This document shows positions 1 to 8,746 of a DNA stretch of 64,000 nucleotides, one piece after another. The stretch is from Ureibacillus sp. FSL W7-1570 (GTDB taxonomy: Bacteria > Bacillota > Bacilli > Bacillales_A > Planococcaceae), in contig NZ_CP151979.1 in the NCBI RefSeq assembly GCF_038593265.1, positions 868,001 through 932,000 of the forward strand. The letters are read 5' to 3'. The position numbers were made by a program, and so were the translations under genes. The first letter of the stretch is position 1, and every line of letters starts with the position of its first letter. Under the pieces are notes generated by a model, which made no database searches, was not told the origin of the DNA, and worked only from the letters and a program-made list of their open reading frames with translations.

Positions 1-2
1 TT

Positions 3-725
3 AAACGCATTCAAGCAATTCATAAAGAAAGTAAAGGACGTTATGGAGCACCCAAAATTTATGAAATGCTTAAAAAAGAAGGTTATACAGGCAGTATCAA
101 TCGAGTTCAACGTCTGATGAAACGAGCAGGCATCAAATCTTGTATCGCAAAAAAGTTTCGCCCAACACCAACACAAAAGCCAGTAGAAGAACGAGAAAAT
201 GTATTAAATCAAGATTTCACTACAACAACAATCAACGAAAAATGGGTAGCTGATATTACATATGTCCATACGCTTCGTGATGGTTGGTGTTATCTAGCGT
301 CCGTTCTTGATTTACATACAAAAAAAGTGGTCGGATATAAATTCTCTCGTACCATGACAACAGAAATTGTGCTGGAAGCACTTCAGAATGCGATTCAAGA
401 TCAAAAGCCCGATCCCGGTCTTATCGTGCATACAGATTTAGGAACACAATATACAAGTGAAGCCTTTCAAAAACTACTAAAAAAACATGAAATGGTTCCG
501 TCATTTAGTCGAAAAGGATGTCCATATGACAACGCTTGTATTGAATCTTTTCATGCCATATTGAAAAAAGAAGAAGTGTATCTAACCAAATACGAAAGCT
601 TTGAGACAGCGAGAATTGCGTTATTTCAATTCATCGAAGGTTGGTATAATCGCAAACGAATTCATGGAAGCATTGGTTATTTGACACCGGATGAATACGA
701 AAAAATGTGCCGAATAGCAGCGTAA
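3..725 (+). CDS. IS3-family transposase OrfB (5' partial)
   Basis: This is the DDE integrase-type transposase of an IS3-family element (IS150-like group), which catalyses cutting and strand transfer of the IS ends. The frame is open to the window edge; the first visible residues, KESKGRYGAPKIYEML, are the HTH_21 region that precedes the rve core. Core motifs follow in order: the first Asp in WVADITYV, the second in IVHTDLGTQY and the Glu in YDNACIESFHA, ending with the usual LTPDEYE tail. The start codon and OrfA lie outside the window. No frameshift is visible in this part. Confidence 0.9.
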   Translation, partial: KRIQAIHKESKGRYGAPKIYEMLKKEGYTGSINRVQRLMKRAGIKSCIAKKFRPTPTQKPVEERENVLNQDFTTTTINEKWVADITYVHTLRDGWCYLASVLDLHTKKVVGYKFSRTMTTEIVLEALQNAIQDQKPDPGLIVHTDLGTQYTSEAFQKLLKKHEMVPSFSRKGCPYDNACIESFHAILKKEEVYLTKYESFETARIALFQFIEGWYNRKRIHGSIGYLTPDEYEKMCRIAA

Positions 726-758
726 AACATGGGGTACAGAACCACTTCCCCCTTCACA

Positions 759-883
759 TTTTTTTGGCACAACAGCCATTGGTTTATTTCTCCACGTCCC
801 AAGTAGATTGTCAAAGGCTCTTTTCACTTTGACAATCTACTTGGGATGTGGAACAATCCATGAATGGTTGTTGTGCAAAAAAA
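759..883. repeat. 125-bp imperfect palindrome downstream of the transposase
   Basis: Arms 759-815 and 828-883 are near-perfect reverse complements; the inner part around ACAATCTACTTGGGA is exact and mismatches sit in the outer third. The central loop is about 12 nt. Poly-T and poly-A tracts close the ends, so the transcript would fold into a very long hairpin in either direction. Confidence 0.8.
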
Positions 884-942
884 CTTAATCTTTTTGTGTC
901 CAAAAACTTGACGTAGATCCAAAACTAAAAGGGCGAATTACC

Positions 943-1754
943 TTGAGACTAAAAAGCTTCCTGTTTTTCTTTTCCATTTTCTTATTTTCTAATGCTTCAA
1001 TGGCAAACGCTAATGAAAGTAAAACTATTGATTTACTAAAAGATGCGGAAATTACGATTTTGATTAATGATGTAGGTCTTACTGATAGTGAAATTAACGA
1101 ATTTCCTGTAGAAGTTCTACATCAATTAATAAATAATAATGCAAAAAAAATCTATTTTAATCAAGAACATTTAGTTTTAGATCAAAATAATGAATAAATA
1201 AGATTTCGCCATTAGTCAAAAAAGATACAGACATTACTGTAGGCGCAGCTGCATTTGAAGTCAAAAGTGACAGAGCTGGTCAAAAGAAACTGTATGTGTA
1301 CGGTAATTTTAATTGGCTTAAAAGTCCTCCAAGTAGATGGACTGATGCACTTTCTATTGGTTGGCCGGAGTCTGCAGAGCTATCGTTTCCAATAAGTAGT
1401 AGAGGGGATATTGCACAATATGAAGCCAAATATTTATATAGGGATGGTCCATACAGTGCATTCGGATGGCAAACTGGTAAATCAGCTACACAACCTGATA
1501 AAGTTGCATCTTTATCAGGAGTAGGGTTTAGATTTAATTTAAAGAGTGGAATTGGTTTTACAGAGCACAAGGGATATGTTGGGCAATACCTTTATACTAA
1601 GAAATCACAAGGTTTATTTAATGTACTTGTGAGATATGGTCATTACACAATCTCATTATCACCATCTTTTACAGTTTACCCGTCAGTAGGTCTAGCTGTT
1701 ACTCCTGTGCTTAGAAATACAACTTTAAACTCCTACGCTGTATTAAGTTGGTGA
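943..1754 (+). pseudogene. Frameshifted gene for a small secreted protein
   Basis: Two frames abut exactly. The first (943-1197, TTG start, AAAAGGG about 9 nt upstream) encodes a signal peptide with a FLFFFSIFLFSNASMANA core, then about 60 residues. It stops at TAA 1195-1197 inside the repetitive run AATAATGAATAAATAAG. The second frame opens at 1194 with no start codon and runs without a break to 1754, giving an acidic then Tyr/Gly/Ser-rich domain. Restoring one base near 1190 would join them into one exported protein of about 270 residues. I do not recognise the family. The downstream part might alternatively be translated from GTG 1296, but no good ribosome site precedes it. The gene sits between an IS3 element and a small membrane protein gene in a region of decayed mobile DNA. 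Confidence 0.6.
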
Positions 1755-1785
1755 TTAAAATTAATTATAATGATAAAGGTGTAAT

Positions 1786-1992
1786 ATGGGACTATTAGTT
1801 TGGTTAATCATATCTATATTATTTATATTAAGTTATTACTTCAAAATTAAATACATTGAATCAATACTAGCAGAAAGTAAACCTAATAGTAATAATTATA
1901 AAATTTTAACTATTACCCTATTCTCAGTAGGGATATTAATTATTTCTTTTTTGCTAGTAGAGCTTTTATTCTTAAATCAGTTTAGATTCTAA
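1786..1992 (+). CDS. Small two-span membrane protein
   Basis: A 68-residue protein with two predicted membrane spans: an N-terminal one (LLVWLIISILFILSYYF) and a second (ILTITLFSVGILIISFLLVE), joined by a short polar loop. An AAAGGTG ribosome site lies 4-5 nt before the ATG. The preceding broken gene ends 32 nt upstream on the same strand, so both may belong to one transcript. I do not recognise a family and propose no function. It is less AT-biased at third positions than random sequence would allow, and the start signal is good, so it is probably a real gene. Confidence 0.55.
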   Translation: MGLLVWLIISILFILSYYFKIKYIESILAESKPNSNNYKILTITLFSVGILIISFLLVELLFLNQFRF

Positions 1993-2039
1993 CCTAGATT
2001 ATTCACCATCAACACAAAATCCCACAGTAAAGCGGATTG

Positions 2040-2087
2040 AACTGCACCCCAATTATTAGTCACTATCTAACATTGGAGGTGCAGTTT
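2040..2087 (+). terminator. Hairpin with T-run, possibly a left-over IS end
   Basis: AACTGCACCCCAA (2040-2052) pairs with TTGGAGGTGCAGTT (2074-2087), followed by TTTTT. It can act as a terminator for 1786-1992. The same arrangement is familiar from the left ends of Bacillus IS3-type elements just before orfA, so it may be a residual IS tip; only nine codons of any such orfA would remain. Confidence 0.5.
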
Positions 2088-2167
2088 TTCTATGGGGAAA
2101 ATGACCGTGTCTAACTATTAGCGATCACTTCAATACAAGGAGGAACCGGTATGACTTTATTTCAAAC

Positions 2168-3947
2168 CTACATTTCGAACACAAATGAAACTTTCCCATC
2201 GGTAATCGTTAATTTTGCATCAAACGACTTTCCTGCTTTTGATGTAAACCCTTTAATCATGGATGTAGTTCCTTTTTCCAATAAATCTGTGACCTGCTTG
2301 TCTGTTAACTTTTTCCCTAAAATCGTTCGATTGATCGTAAACTTACAACCGTTACGATAATTGCTACAACCGATAAATGTCTTTCGATCTATCATCGTTC
2401 CTTTTCGACAAGACGGACAGCTACCAAAGTGATCAGTCTGTTGTTCTTGAGCAAATGATACCGTTTCGATTTCTTGCATTGCAGCTGGTGCGGTTTCTAA
2501 CAAATCCGATATAAACCTTTTCGTCTGTGCAACGAAGACCTCTTTTGTACCGCTTCCTTCACCAATCTTTTTCAAGTAACTTTCCCACTTTGCTGTCATT
2601 GCAGGACTTGCAAGCATGGTGTTATGGATGGCTTCACAAAGAAGCTCACCCTTTTTCGTAATCGAAACTATGTTCTTGTTGATATCAATATAGCCATTCT
2701 TTTTAACTGTTTCGATAATGCTTGCACGAGTAGCTTCTGTTCCAATTCCTTCAATTTCTTTCAAAATTGCAGAATCTTCTTCATCTTCTACCATTTTCCC
2801 CGAGGTTTTCATTAAATTAATTAAGCCCCCTTCTGTATATGGTTTAGGTGGGCTGGTACAAGCTTCCTTTGAATGTAACAAACTTGTTACCTTTTCATCA
2901 ACAACTACAACAGGAAGTACGGGATCGTCTTCTTTTTTCTCGATACCTTCCACTGATTTTGTAAATAACAGTTTCCACCCTTTATCAATTTCAACTTTCC
3001 CAATACTTTCAAATTCAATATCATTTACAGAAGTAAGTATTTTCGTTTCTTCATAAACATAATCTCGATGAAACATCGCAAGTGTTGTAAGTACGATTTC
3101 TTCATAAATCGATTTTTCTTCTGTTGTCAGACCGTTCAGATTCGTATCAGACGGTATAGTTTTCGTTGGAATAATTGCATAATGCACCTGTACTTTCGAA
3201 TTATCGACATAGCGTTTATTAACTTTTAAATTTGCTTCAAACGTAACGTTTAACAACTCTTTATATCGTTCGAGATTCTCAACTAAATACAAAAATTCAT
3301 TTTCCGTAATATAATTGGAGTCGGTACGTGGATAAGTAACTAATTTCTTCTCATATAAAGATTGCATCACTTCTAATACTTTTGCAGGACTATACTTCCA
3401 CTTTTTATTGGCAACCGTTTGTAACGTTGATAACGAATGCAATTTAGGAGATTTTACACGTTTTTCTTTCTTCTCAACAGAGACAACCATACCACTTATT
3501 TCTGAATCAAGTAAACAACCGTTGTCCTCAACAAATGATTGTAATGGTTCAATCGTATCCGTTCGAATGTTTTTAGCTTTCCCCATATACATACCGTTTG
3601 CTGTTTTAAACTCACCAACTAGTTCAAAAAATGGTTTCGAAACAAACTGTTCGATTTCCTTTTGGCGCTGATAAATGAGATAACATAAAGGGCTCTGAAC
3701 ACGCCCAACCGACAACGTCATATTCACACCTTTTTCATGCATTAACAAGCTATATAATTGACTGGCGTTCATCCCAACGAGCCAATCACTGATTTGACGA
3801 GCCTTTGCTTCTTCATACATCAATAAGTCTTTTGAATTATCCAATAAGCTATTAAAACCTTTTCTTACTTCTTCTACTTCTAGCGAATTAATCCATAAAC
3901 GTTTAATCTTCTTATTTTTCACGTCCGTCTTATTCAAAATAGAATAA
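2168..3947 (-). pseudogene. Topoisomerase III, 5'-truncated (Toprim domain lost)
   Basis: About 590 residues homologous to type IA topoisomerase III. Present are the core domains, the active-site tyrosine in LVTYPRTDS, and a C-terminal Cys-rich module (CPSCRKG, then CSNYRNGCKF) followed by a topoisomerase tail. Missing is the N-terminal Toprim domain (about 130-150 residues), which supplies the acidic metal-binding residues, so the product cannot be catalytic. The frame runs into the terminal repeat of the neighbouring ISL3-type element near 3945, so truncation is best explained by that insertion plus loss of the flanking DNA. It differs clearly from the complete topB at 12.6 kb and resembles the second TopB-like enzymes found on plasmids and integrative elements, suggesting it is left over from such an element. 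Confidence 0.85.
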
Positions 3948-3983
3948 AAAATAGGGTAATCGGATTAGTGAGTTGAAAGAGGG

Positions 3984-5329
3984 TTAAAACTCTCCCTCTT
4001 CCATCGCTCTCACTAAAGTTGAAATGTCTGCTCCAAGTGTAACTGGTGGCCACTGTGCAATGTCATCCCAAAAGTTTCCGTAGTTGGACATTACGTTGCC
4101 AAATGCACCTGTCATATCCGAGCGTTTAGAATGACGTGTCTTACGTTGTTTCCTAAAGCCCTCAGTAAACAGTATTTTGGCTCTAAGGGCTTCAAAGGAG
4201 TAACCACCCCTACCCATTCGATTACAATGGCGTATGAGGCTATTTAAGCCTTCTGTGTATGCGTTGGTAAGTTTCTTAGGACTATCAAAGTACGCAAAGA
4301 ACTCTTCTTCCCAATTCTCAGAAGCAGTAATGAGTTCTTGGAAGTGGGGTTTAAGTTCCTTTGGTATCTTTTGTTTCCATGATTGAAACTTGTGATAGGC
4401 TTCGACTTTTTTCTCTAAGTCCCATATGTCAAAGAGTTCCTCTTTTAGTTCATAGGCTTCGGCTAATAGAGGGAAGTATCCAGTCCATGTTTCCAGTAGG
4501 AAAAGGTCTTCAGGTTTAAGGTCACGTTTACGAGATAAAAGAACCCATCTATCACGCATTAACTGCCTACGTTGCTTTGTAGGAAGGTCTTTCTTGTAAC
4601 TCCTTCTGAACTTTTCCAGAGCTTCATTAGCCTTTTTGACAACGTGGAACTTATCTATGACTATTGTGGCCCACGGAAGCTCTTGATTCACTGCTGTTCG
4701 GTAAGGGTTCCACATATCAATAGTGACGTATTTGATTCGTTCCTTATCGGGCAAAGAACGCAGATAAGGGATAACTGTACCAAGTTCACGATTTTTCAGA
4801 ATATCAATGACTGTTCTATGCTGTATGTTTGTCACAACGAATCTTGGTTTCTTTAAGATATGGATTTCATCCATACCCAACCAAGCAGGAGTTTCAAATG
4901 AAATCTCTTGTTCCAGTTCAGCCACATAGTCTCGGAAGATATTACGGACTGTTTTTTCATCAACGCCAATCTCTTCTGCAATACTTGTAAAAGTGCGTTT
5001 GAGAGAAGCGTCACGAATGTATTTAACAGTCTATTGGTCATAAAACGGACATCATCCATATCGGGCAGTGTTTCCCAAAAGGTATGACTGCATTGTTTGC
5101 ATCTAAACCTTTTACGGTCAACTGTAATGCCAACACGCTTACTGTGCATGGTGGTGTCCATATAAAGCTGTTTCTTACGCCCGAATCTTTGAAAGTCGGG
5201 CGGACAACCCATAGGACAAGCAGGTGGAGACAGGATCGTCTCCACCAAGAAGTTGTAATTGTAATCATCTTCTTTCCAGTCCTTAATGTTATACAAATCT
5301 AAATTAAGCTCATTGTGCATGACTATCAT
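3984..5329 (-). pseudogene. ISL3-family transposase, frameshifted
   Basis: The 5' part (from ATG 5329) encodes an N-terminal region with a zinc-finger-like CPMGCPPDF...CKQC pattern. The 3' part (to 3984) carries the catalytic DDE domain: Asp in GMDEIHI, Asp in TIDMWNPYR and Glu in NAYTEGLNS. The two parts are in different frames. Around 5027 (CTGTTAAATAC) the first frame becomes nonsense, while the other gives KYIRDASLKRTFTSIAEE, the expected helix-turn-helix linker. A one-base change therefore breaks a protein of about 445 residues. The site has no canonical X-XXY-YYZ slippery heptamer, so programmed frameshifting is unlikely though not excluded. The start codon overlaps the stop of the BRO-N gene by four bases (ATGA), implying translational coupling. 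Confidence 0.8.
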
Positions 5330-6111
5330 TGCCCTTCTTGTTGTAATAGTTCTGTGATTTTACGTTTACCTTTCTCGTTGTATTGGAACGAGCTAACTTG
5401 CTTATCTGAATGTCGGGACTTATCGAGAACCCATATACCGTATTCATCGGTTTTTAATCCATGCTTGTTGGCGATACGACCTATTTTGTTGGCTGAAACG
5501 CCCAGAATTGCCCCTATTTGCCCTGCTGTGTAGGTTTTAGGTATTTCGGGTTTAGGAAGCATTGGAACGTCTGAAATAAGCTCTGTGGCGTTTCCTATGA
5601 GTATCTGAATCTGTTCCTTTGGGAGAATGTCTTTGAACTTGTCAGCTACATTTACGAGCAATCTCGCTTGTCTGGTCTTTGCATTACGAATACGAGCTTC
5701 TAATTCAAGTTTACGAGCTTCATCACCTTCAACCACCGTCAGTTTGGGGGTAGTTGGAGTGATTTGATAATCGCCCTTGCGAAGACCTTCCAGAACGTCA
5801 TATACGAAGTCGAAGAACGCATCAGCTTTTGGTTGTCTGCTCCATCGGCAGATTTCATAGACACCTTTTGCAGTATAAAGAATAGTGTCGTAGGCTTTGC
5901 CATCAGTTGTCGTCAGTTTGGTGACAACTGAAAATTTATCTAAACGGTGCTTATAGCGTTCGTGAATCTTTTGAATCGCCTTCCTCGGTTCAGAGTATTC
6001 TAACGCTGTACCGATTTGTTCTCTGGTCATAAAGACTTCGTTATTATCGCTGTAAAAATCACATTGCATTGAACCGAAAGGAGCTGATTTAACAAGTGAA
6101 AGGTTACTCAT
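5326..6111 (-). CDS. BRO-N / phage antirepressor-like protein
   Basis: A 261-residue protein. The N-terminal 110 residues match the BRO-N fold of phage antirepressors and baculovirus BRO proteins (MQCDFYSDNNEVFMTREQI, then ALEYSEPRKAIQKI and the FFDFVYDVLE end). The middle is charged and helical. The C-terminal part, from about residue 190, contains a second DNA-binding-type segment (TAGQIGAILGVSANKIGRI). Such proteins usually bind DNA and relieve repression in phages. Here the gene lies inside the terminal repeats of an ISL3-like element and overlaps the transposase start by four bases, so it probably serves the element, for example as a regulator or end-binding accessory factor; that role is inference. 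An AAGGGGG ribosome site lies 7-8 nt before the ATG. The frame is intact although the transposase is broken. Confidence 0.8.
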   Translation of the reverse strand: MSNLSLVKSAPFGSMQCDFYSDNNEVFMTREQIGTALEYSEPRKAIQKIHERYKHRLDKFSVVTKLTTTDGKAYDTILYTAKGVYEICRWSRQPKADAFFDFVYDVLEGLRKGDYQITPTTPKLTVVEGDEARKLELEARIRNAKTRQARLLVNVADKFKDILPKEQIQILIGNATELISDVPMLPKPEIPKTYTAGQIGAILGVSANKIGRIANKHGLKTDEYGIWVLDKSRHSDKQVSSFQYNEKGKRKITELLQQEGQ

Positions 6112-6224
6112 TGATTTGCCCCCTTAAACATACTGTGATTGACCATAGTTTCTGGGTATGCTGACCAATTGACATTAGCAAGACCAAATAGCTTTTTAGA
6201 TACATCAGCAGAAGCGTTAAGCAA
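6108..6224 (-). CDS. Possible 38-residue leader ORF upstream of the BRO-N gene
   Basis: From TTG 6224 a short frame ends in TGA that overlaps the BRO-N start as ATGA. The peptide (LNASADVSKKLFGLANVNW...) has normal-looking composition. No clear ribosome site precedes the TTG. It might be a remnant of a longer gene or an upstream coupled ORF of the element; support is weak. Confidence 0.25.
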   Translation of the reverse strand: MLNASADVSKKLFGLANVNWSAYPETMVNHSMFKGANQ

Positions 6225-6278
6225 TTCTTCACATTGTCAACCATGTAAGTATAAATATTTATAAATTTATTTGTGTAT

Positions 6279-6307
6279 TAAAAAAGACCACCTGTTATGG
6301 TAGTCTT
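6279..6307 (-). terminator. Hairpin terminator at the entry edge of the BRO-N/ISL3 element
   Basis: AAGACCACC (6284-6292) pairs with GGTAGTCTT (6299-6307); on the minus strand it is followed by a run of T (6279-6285). It would stop transcription entering the element from the chromosomal side. Confidence 0.6.
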
Positions 6308-6560
6308 CAACTCAATAATCCGTTTTTTATATACATGAACAAATATTATAAATTAATGGTTTTCAACCGTATAATCCGATTACCCGATTTTTATTGCGGT
6401 TAAATAATTTTGTCAAAATACCCATACAAACTACCAACCTTTCCAAATCATTATCTACTAAACAACTATGAAACTGGATGATCTTGACAACCAGCCGAAA
6501 AAATAAAATGGATTTAGGAATATTTTATCATATTTTCCAACTCAGAATATCTCCTTTTAC

Positions 6561-6593
6561 AAAAAACAGCCCGGATGTCCCAGACACCCGAGC
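6561..6593 (-). terminator. Terminator of the Na/Pi cotransporter gene
   Basis: GCCCGGATGTC pairs (with G-U pairs) with GACACCCGAGC at 6569-6593, followed on the minus strand by TTTTTT. It lies 30 nt after the stop codon at 6622. Confidence 0.75.
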
Positions 6594-6621
6594 GTTTAAA
6601 ATGAAACCATATTTCATTCCC

Positions 6622-8229
6622 CTACATCGTCTCCACATCACGGAAATTTGTCGACTCCTCGATTTCCGCACCTTTCTGAAACTCCACCAATCTCGCAAAG
6701 GCGCGCCAGTAATGATAGACGAGGCGGTCAATCCAGAGCAGCGCCTGCACTTTGGACATGGCCACTTCCAGTTCCGTCTCCCGAACCGCTGTCCGTTCGT
6801 AATATTTTCTTCTGCGGGTGCGCCGCTCTTCCGCAATGGTGTGGGCCGTTTTCTCCAGCTCCTGCTCCATGGCCGAGAGCGTTTCTTCACTGCCGAAGCT
6901 TTCATTGATTTGCTCCAGCGTTTTGGAAAATCGTTTCATCAACTTTTCATGATGATAAATGCCTTCCACCTTTTGATGTTCCCTCAGCACGCTGACCAGC
7001 CTTGTGATGTGGTCAAGCACATGGATGATCGCCACATGCTGATTCCGGAGTCTTGCGGAATCCGACTGCACTTCATTGAGGAATTTCCGGATTTCCACAA
7101 TGGCGGCCTCCACTTCCCTCACCTTTTTCTCGAAACTGCCCGTTCCCTTTTTCGCTTCAATCAATTCCAAAATGGCATCCGTCAGCTGCTTCATCATTTG
7201 CAGCAACGTTTGATAAGCCACTTCGAGGGCGGCCGATGGAATGGAAACCAATTGATCGTCCAGATTCCGTGTCAATGCATTGGCTTTTTCCGGCAACATC
7301 TTTATCAATAATTTGGAAAACTGATTTGTAAATGGAACAAAAATGATCGCTCCCAATACACTGAATAACGTATGGAATAAAGCGAGCCCCACCGTTTCAT
7401 CAAAACTTCCGACCAGCCCAATCGTCATGAACTCCACCAATTGCAATATGTAGCCGATAAATACTGTCACGATGACAGCGGTTACGACATTGAACAACAG
7501 ATGGGTCGCCGCTGTTCGTTTTGCGGCAATGGAAGAACCGAACGATGCGACAATCGCCGTTGCCGTCGTTCCGATGTTTTGGCCGACCACCAGATACGCC
7601 GCCTGTTCAAAATCGATCGCTCCCGCAAACAAGGCGGTGAGGGTCGTCGCCATTGCCGCGCTGGAAGCCTGCATAATGATGGTCATCAATATGCCGATGC
7701 CAATGAGCAGCAGGATGGACAGCCACGATTCCGTATCGAATGAATCAAAGGAAATCCATTCTTGGGCCGACTCCATCCCTGTTTGCAGCAAATCGATCCC
7801 CAAAAACAACAGTCCAAAACCGGTGAAAACGCCGCCATATTTTTTGATGTCGCTTGGGGCCACATATTGGATCAGCACACCCAGCGCAATCATCGGAAGC
7901 GACATGGCTTGCAGACTGATTTTAAATCCTAACAAGGAAATGATCCAGCCGGTGCTGGTGCTTCCGATATTGGCGCCGATGATGATCCCGATGGACTGCA
8001 CAAAGGTGAGAAGCCCGGCACTTACAAAACCGACCGTCAAAATCGTGGTGGCGGTTGATGACTGAACCAGCACCGTCATGACAAATCCGGTTAAGAGGGA
8101 AGTCAATGTGCCTTTCGTGAAAGTATGCAGCCATTTTTTCAACGTTTCCCCCGCAATCTCTTTCAAACCGTTCGTGAGCAATGACATGCCCAATAAAAAA
8201 ATCCCAATTCCTCCGATGGCATTGATCAA
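6622..8229 (-). CDS. Na+/phosphate cotransporter family protein with PhoU-like tail
   Basis: A 535-residue membrane protein of the NptA/YjbB (PNaS) family, expected to couple phosphate movement to sodium. Two inverted Na_Pi_cotrans repeats are visible, each with the characteristic Gln-Ser/Ala-Ser-rich motif: LVQSSTATT near residue 55 and IMQASSAAMATT near residue 190, plus GANIGSTSTG and GQNIGTTATA. From about residue 330 the chain is soluble and helical, resembling PhoU, as in long-form family members. The longest frame begins at GTG 8238, but GAGGTG lies directly on that codon. TTG 8229, with GAGGTG 6 nt upstream, is the more likely start. The gene is monocistronic, with a terminator below it. 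No partner pst genes are nearby. Confidence 0.88.
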   Translation of the reverse strand: MINAIGGIGIFLLGMSLLTNGLKEIAGETLKKWLHTFTKGTLTSLLTGFVMTVLVQSSTATTILTVGFVSAGLLTFVQSIGIIIGANIGSTSTGWIISLLGFKISLQAMSLPMIALGVLIQYVAPSDIKKYGGVFTGFGLLFLGIDLLQTGMESAQEWISFDSFDTESWLSILLLIGIGILMTIIMQASSAAMATTLTALFAGAIDFEQAAYLVVGQNIGTTATAIVASFGSSIAAKRTAATHLLFNVVTAVIVTVFIGYILQLVEFMTIGLVGSFDETVGLALFHTLFSVLGAIIFVPFTNQFSKLLIKMLPEKANALTRNLDDQLVSIPSAALEVAYQTLLQMMKQLTDAILELIEAKKGTGSFEKKVREVEAAIVEIRKFLNEVQSDSARLRNQHVAIIHVLDHITRLVSVLREHQKVEGIYHHEKLMKRFSKTLEQINESFGSEETLSAMEQELEKTAHTIAEERRTRRRKYYERTAVRETELEVAMSKVQALLWIDRLVYHYWRAFARLVEFQKGAEIEESTNFRDVETM

Positions 8230-8284
8230 TGAAAACACCTCATTTGTCGAGAAGGCAATCTCCTGGAGTATAATTATTTTACAT

Positions 8285-8317
8285 AAAAAAACAAATTGCG
8301 TTCCTCAAAGAACGCAA
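8285..8317 (-). terminator. Terminator after the small gene at 8415
   Basis: TTGCGTTC and GAACGCAA (8296-8317) form an 8-bp stem with a 6-nt loop, followed on the minus strand by a T-rich run (8285-8295). Confidence 0.75.
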
Positions 8318-8414
8318 AATGCTCCATAAATATTGTCAAACTGAGGAAAAATATTGCAGTGGGTATTCAACACTCTTTTTTCGAAGGGTCAGGGAGTCCG
8401 CAAGAAGGCACTCC

Positions 8415-8663
8415 CTATTCCGCATCAATGACAAAATCATTCACCGTATTCCGCTCTTCTTCTTCTTTTAAATAGATTACCAATTCTTGATGGTATTCAT
8501 TATCTTCAATATAAAAATCGAGGGAATGAAAATCGTATTTAAACGTGCCGAAAGGAAATGTGACATACTCGCCCTTCACAGCGGCAAGAAGTCCCGCTAC
8601 ATCGTCGGTGACCATTTGAAGCAATTCCTGGCCGGTTGCTGTCAAGACAAATACTACTTTCAT
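8415..8663 (-). CDS. Small acidic protein of unknown function
   Basis: An 82-residue protein (MKVVFVLTATGQELLQMV...) with an acidic C-terminal half containing an EEEERN stretch. It has no membrane span and no signal peptide. Among three candidate starts (GTG 8672, ATG 8666, ATG 8663), the last is best spaced from the AAGGTG ribosome site. Its composition, clear ribosome site and flanking terminators on both sides argue for a real single-gene transcript. I do not recognise a family. The upstream side is separated from the DoxX-type gene by that gene's own terminator, so a promoter must lie in the roughly 25 nt between or overlap it. Confidence 0.6.
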   Translation of the reverse strand: MKVVFVLTATGQELLQMVTDDVAGLLAAVKGEYVTFPFGTFKYDFHSLDFYIEDNEYHQELVIYLKEEEERNTVNDFVIDAE

Positions 8664-8684
8664 CATTTTCACCTTTTTCTCATG

Positions 8685-8711
8685 AAAAAACGTTGCCTGT
8701 CAAGCAACGTT
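8685..8711 (-). terminator. Terminator of the DoxX-family gene
   Basis: AACGTTGC (8689-8696) and GCAACGTT (8704-8711) form a perfect 8-bp stem with a 7-nt loop; on the minus strand it is followed by TTTTTT. Confidence 0.8.
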
Positions 8712-8746
8712 TTATTGTAATCATTATCATTATTCTACCATATGGA

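Larger units (their letters stand above)
1..921 (+). mobile_element. IS3-family insertion sequence, right part
   Basis: The left part lies outside the window. The visible part holds the second transposase frame and about 190 bp of downstream DNA. The right boundary is inferred: the bases around 896-920 look like a terminal inverted repeat of IS150-type elements, but the matching left end is not in the window, so the edge is approximate. An unusually long imperfect palindrome (759-883) lies between the transposase stop and this end. Confidence 0.55.
3942..6396 (-). mobile_element. ISL3-like element with a BRO-N passenger gene
   Basis: The ends are imperfect inverted repeats of about 35 bp: 3942-3978 on the left and the reverse complement at 6361-6395, sharing TAATCCGATTACCC and TTTCAAC plus a flanking AT-rich ATTTTTATT. 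A third, internal copy (TTCAACTCAATAATCCG) lies at 6306-6322. The interior holds a BRO-N gene and an overlapping ISL3-type transposase gene, both leftward. I could not identify a convincing target duplication, as expected if the left flank was deleted together with the topoisomerase 5' end. Confidence 0.7.

Noticed and set aside
2151-2360. Plus-strand open frame with a good AAGGAGG site before ATG 2151
   Set aside because: It is fully antisense to the 3' end of the topoisomerase remnant; the ribosome site with the first few codons may be a scrap of a displaced gene, but there is no further support.
5000-5050. Programmed -1 frameshifting in the ISL3-type transposase
   Set aside because: The junction GTTAAATAC has no canonical slippery heptamer and no obvious stimulatory hairpin; ISL3 transposases are normally single-frame.
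7472-8065. 197-codon plus-strand open frame
   Set aside because: It is antisense to the conserved membrane repeats of the Na/Pi cotransporter, which has the better family motifs.
8716-8735. Fur-box-like sequence TGTAATCATTATCATTATTC
   Set aside because: It lies behind the DoxX gene next to its terminator, not at a clear promoter, and matches only part of the 7-1-7 pattern.
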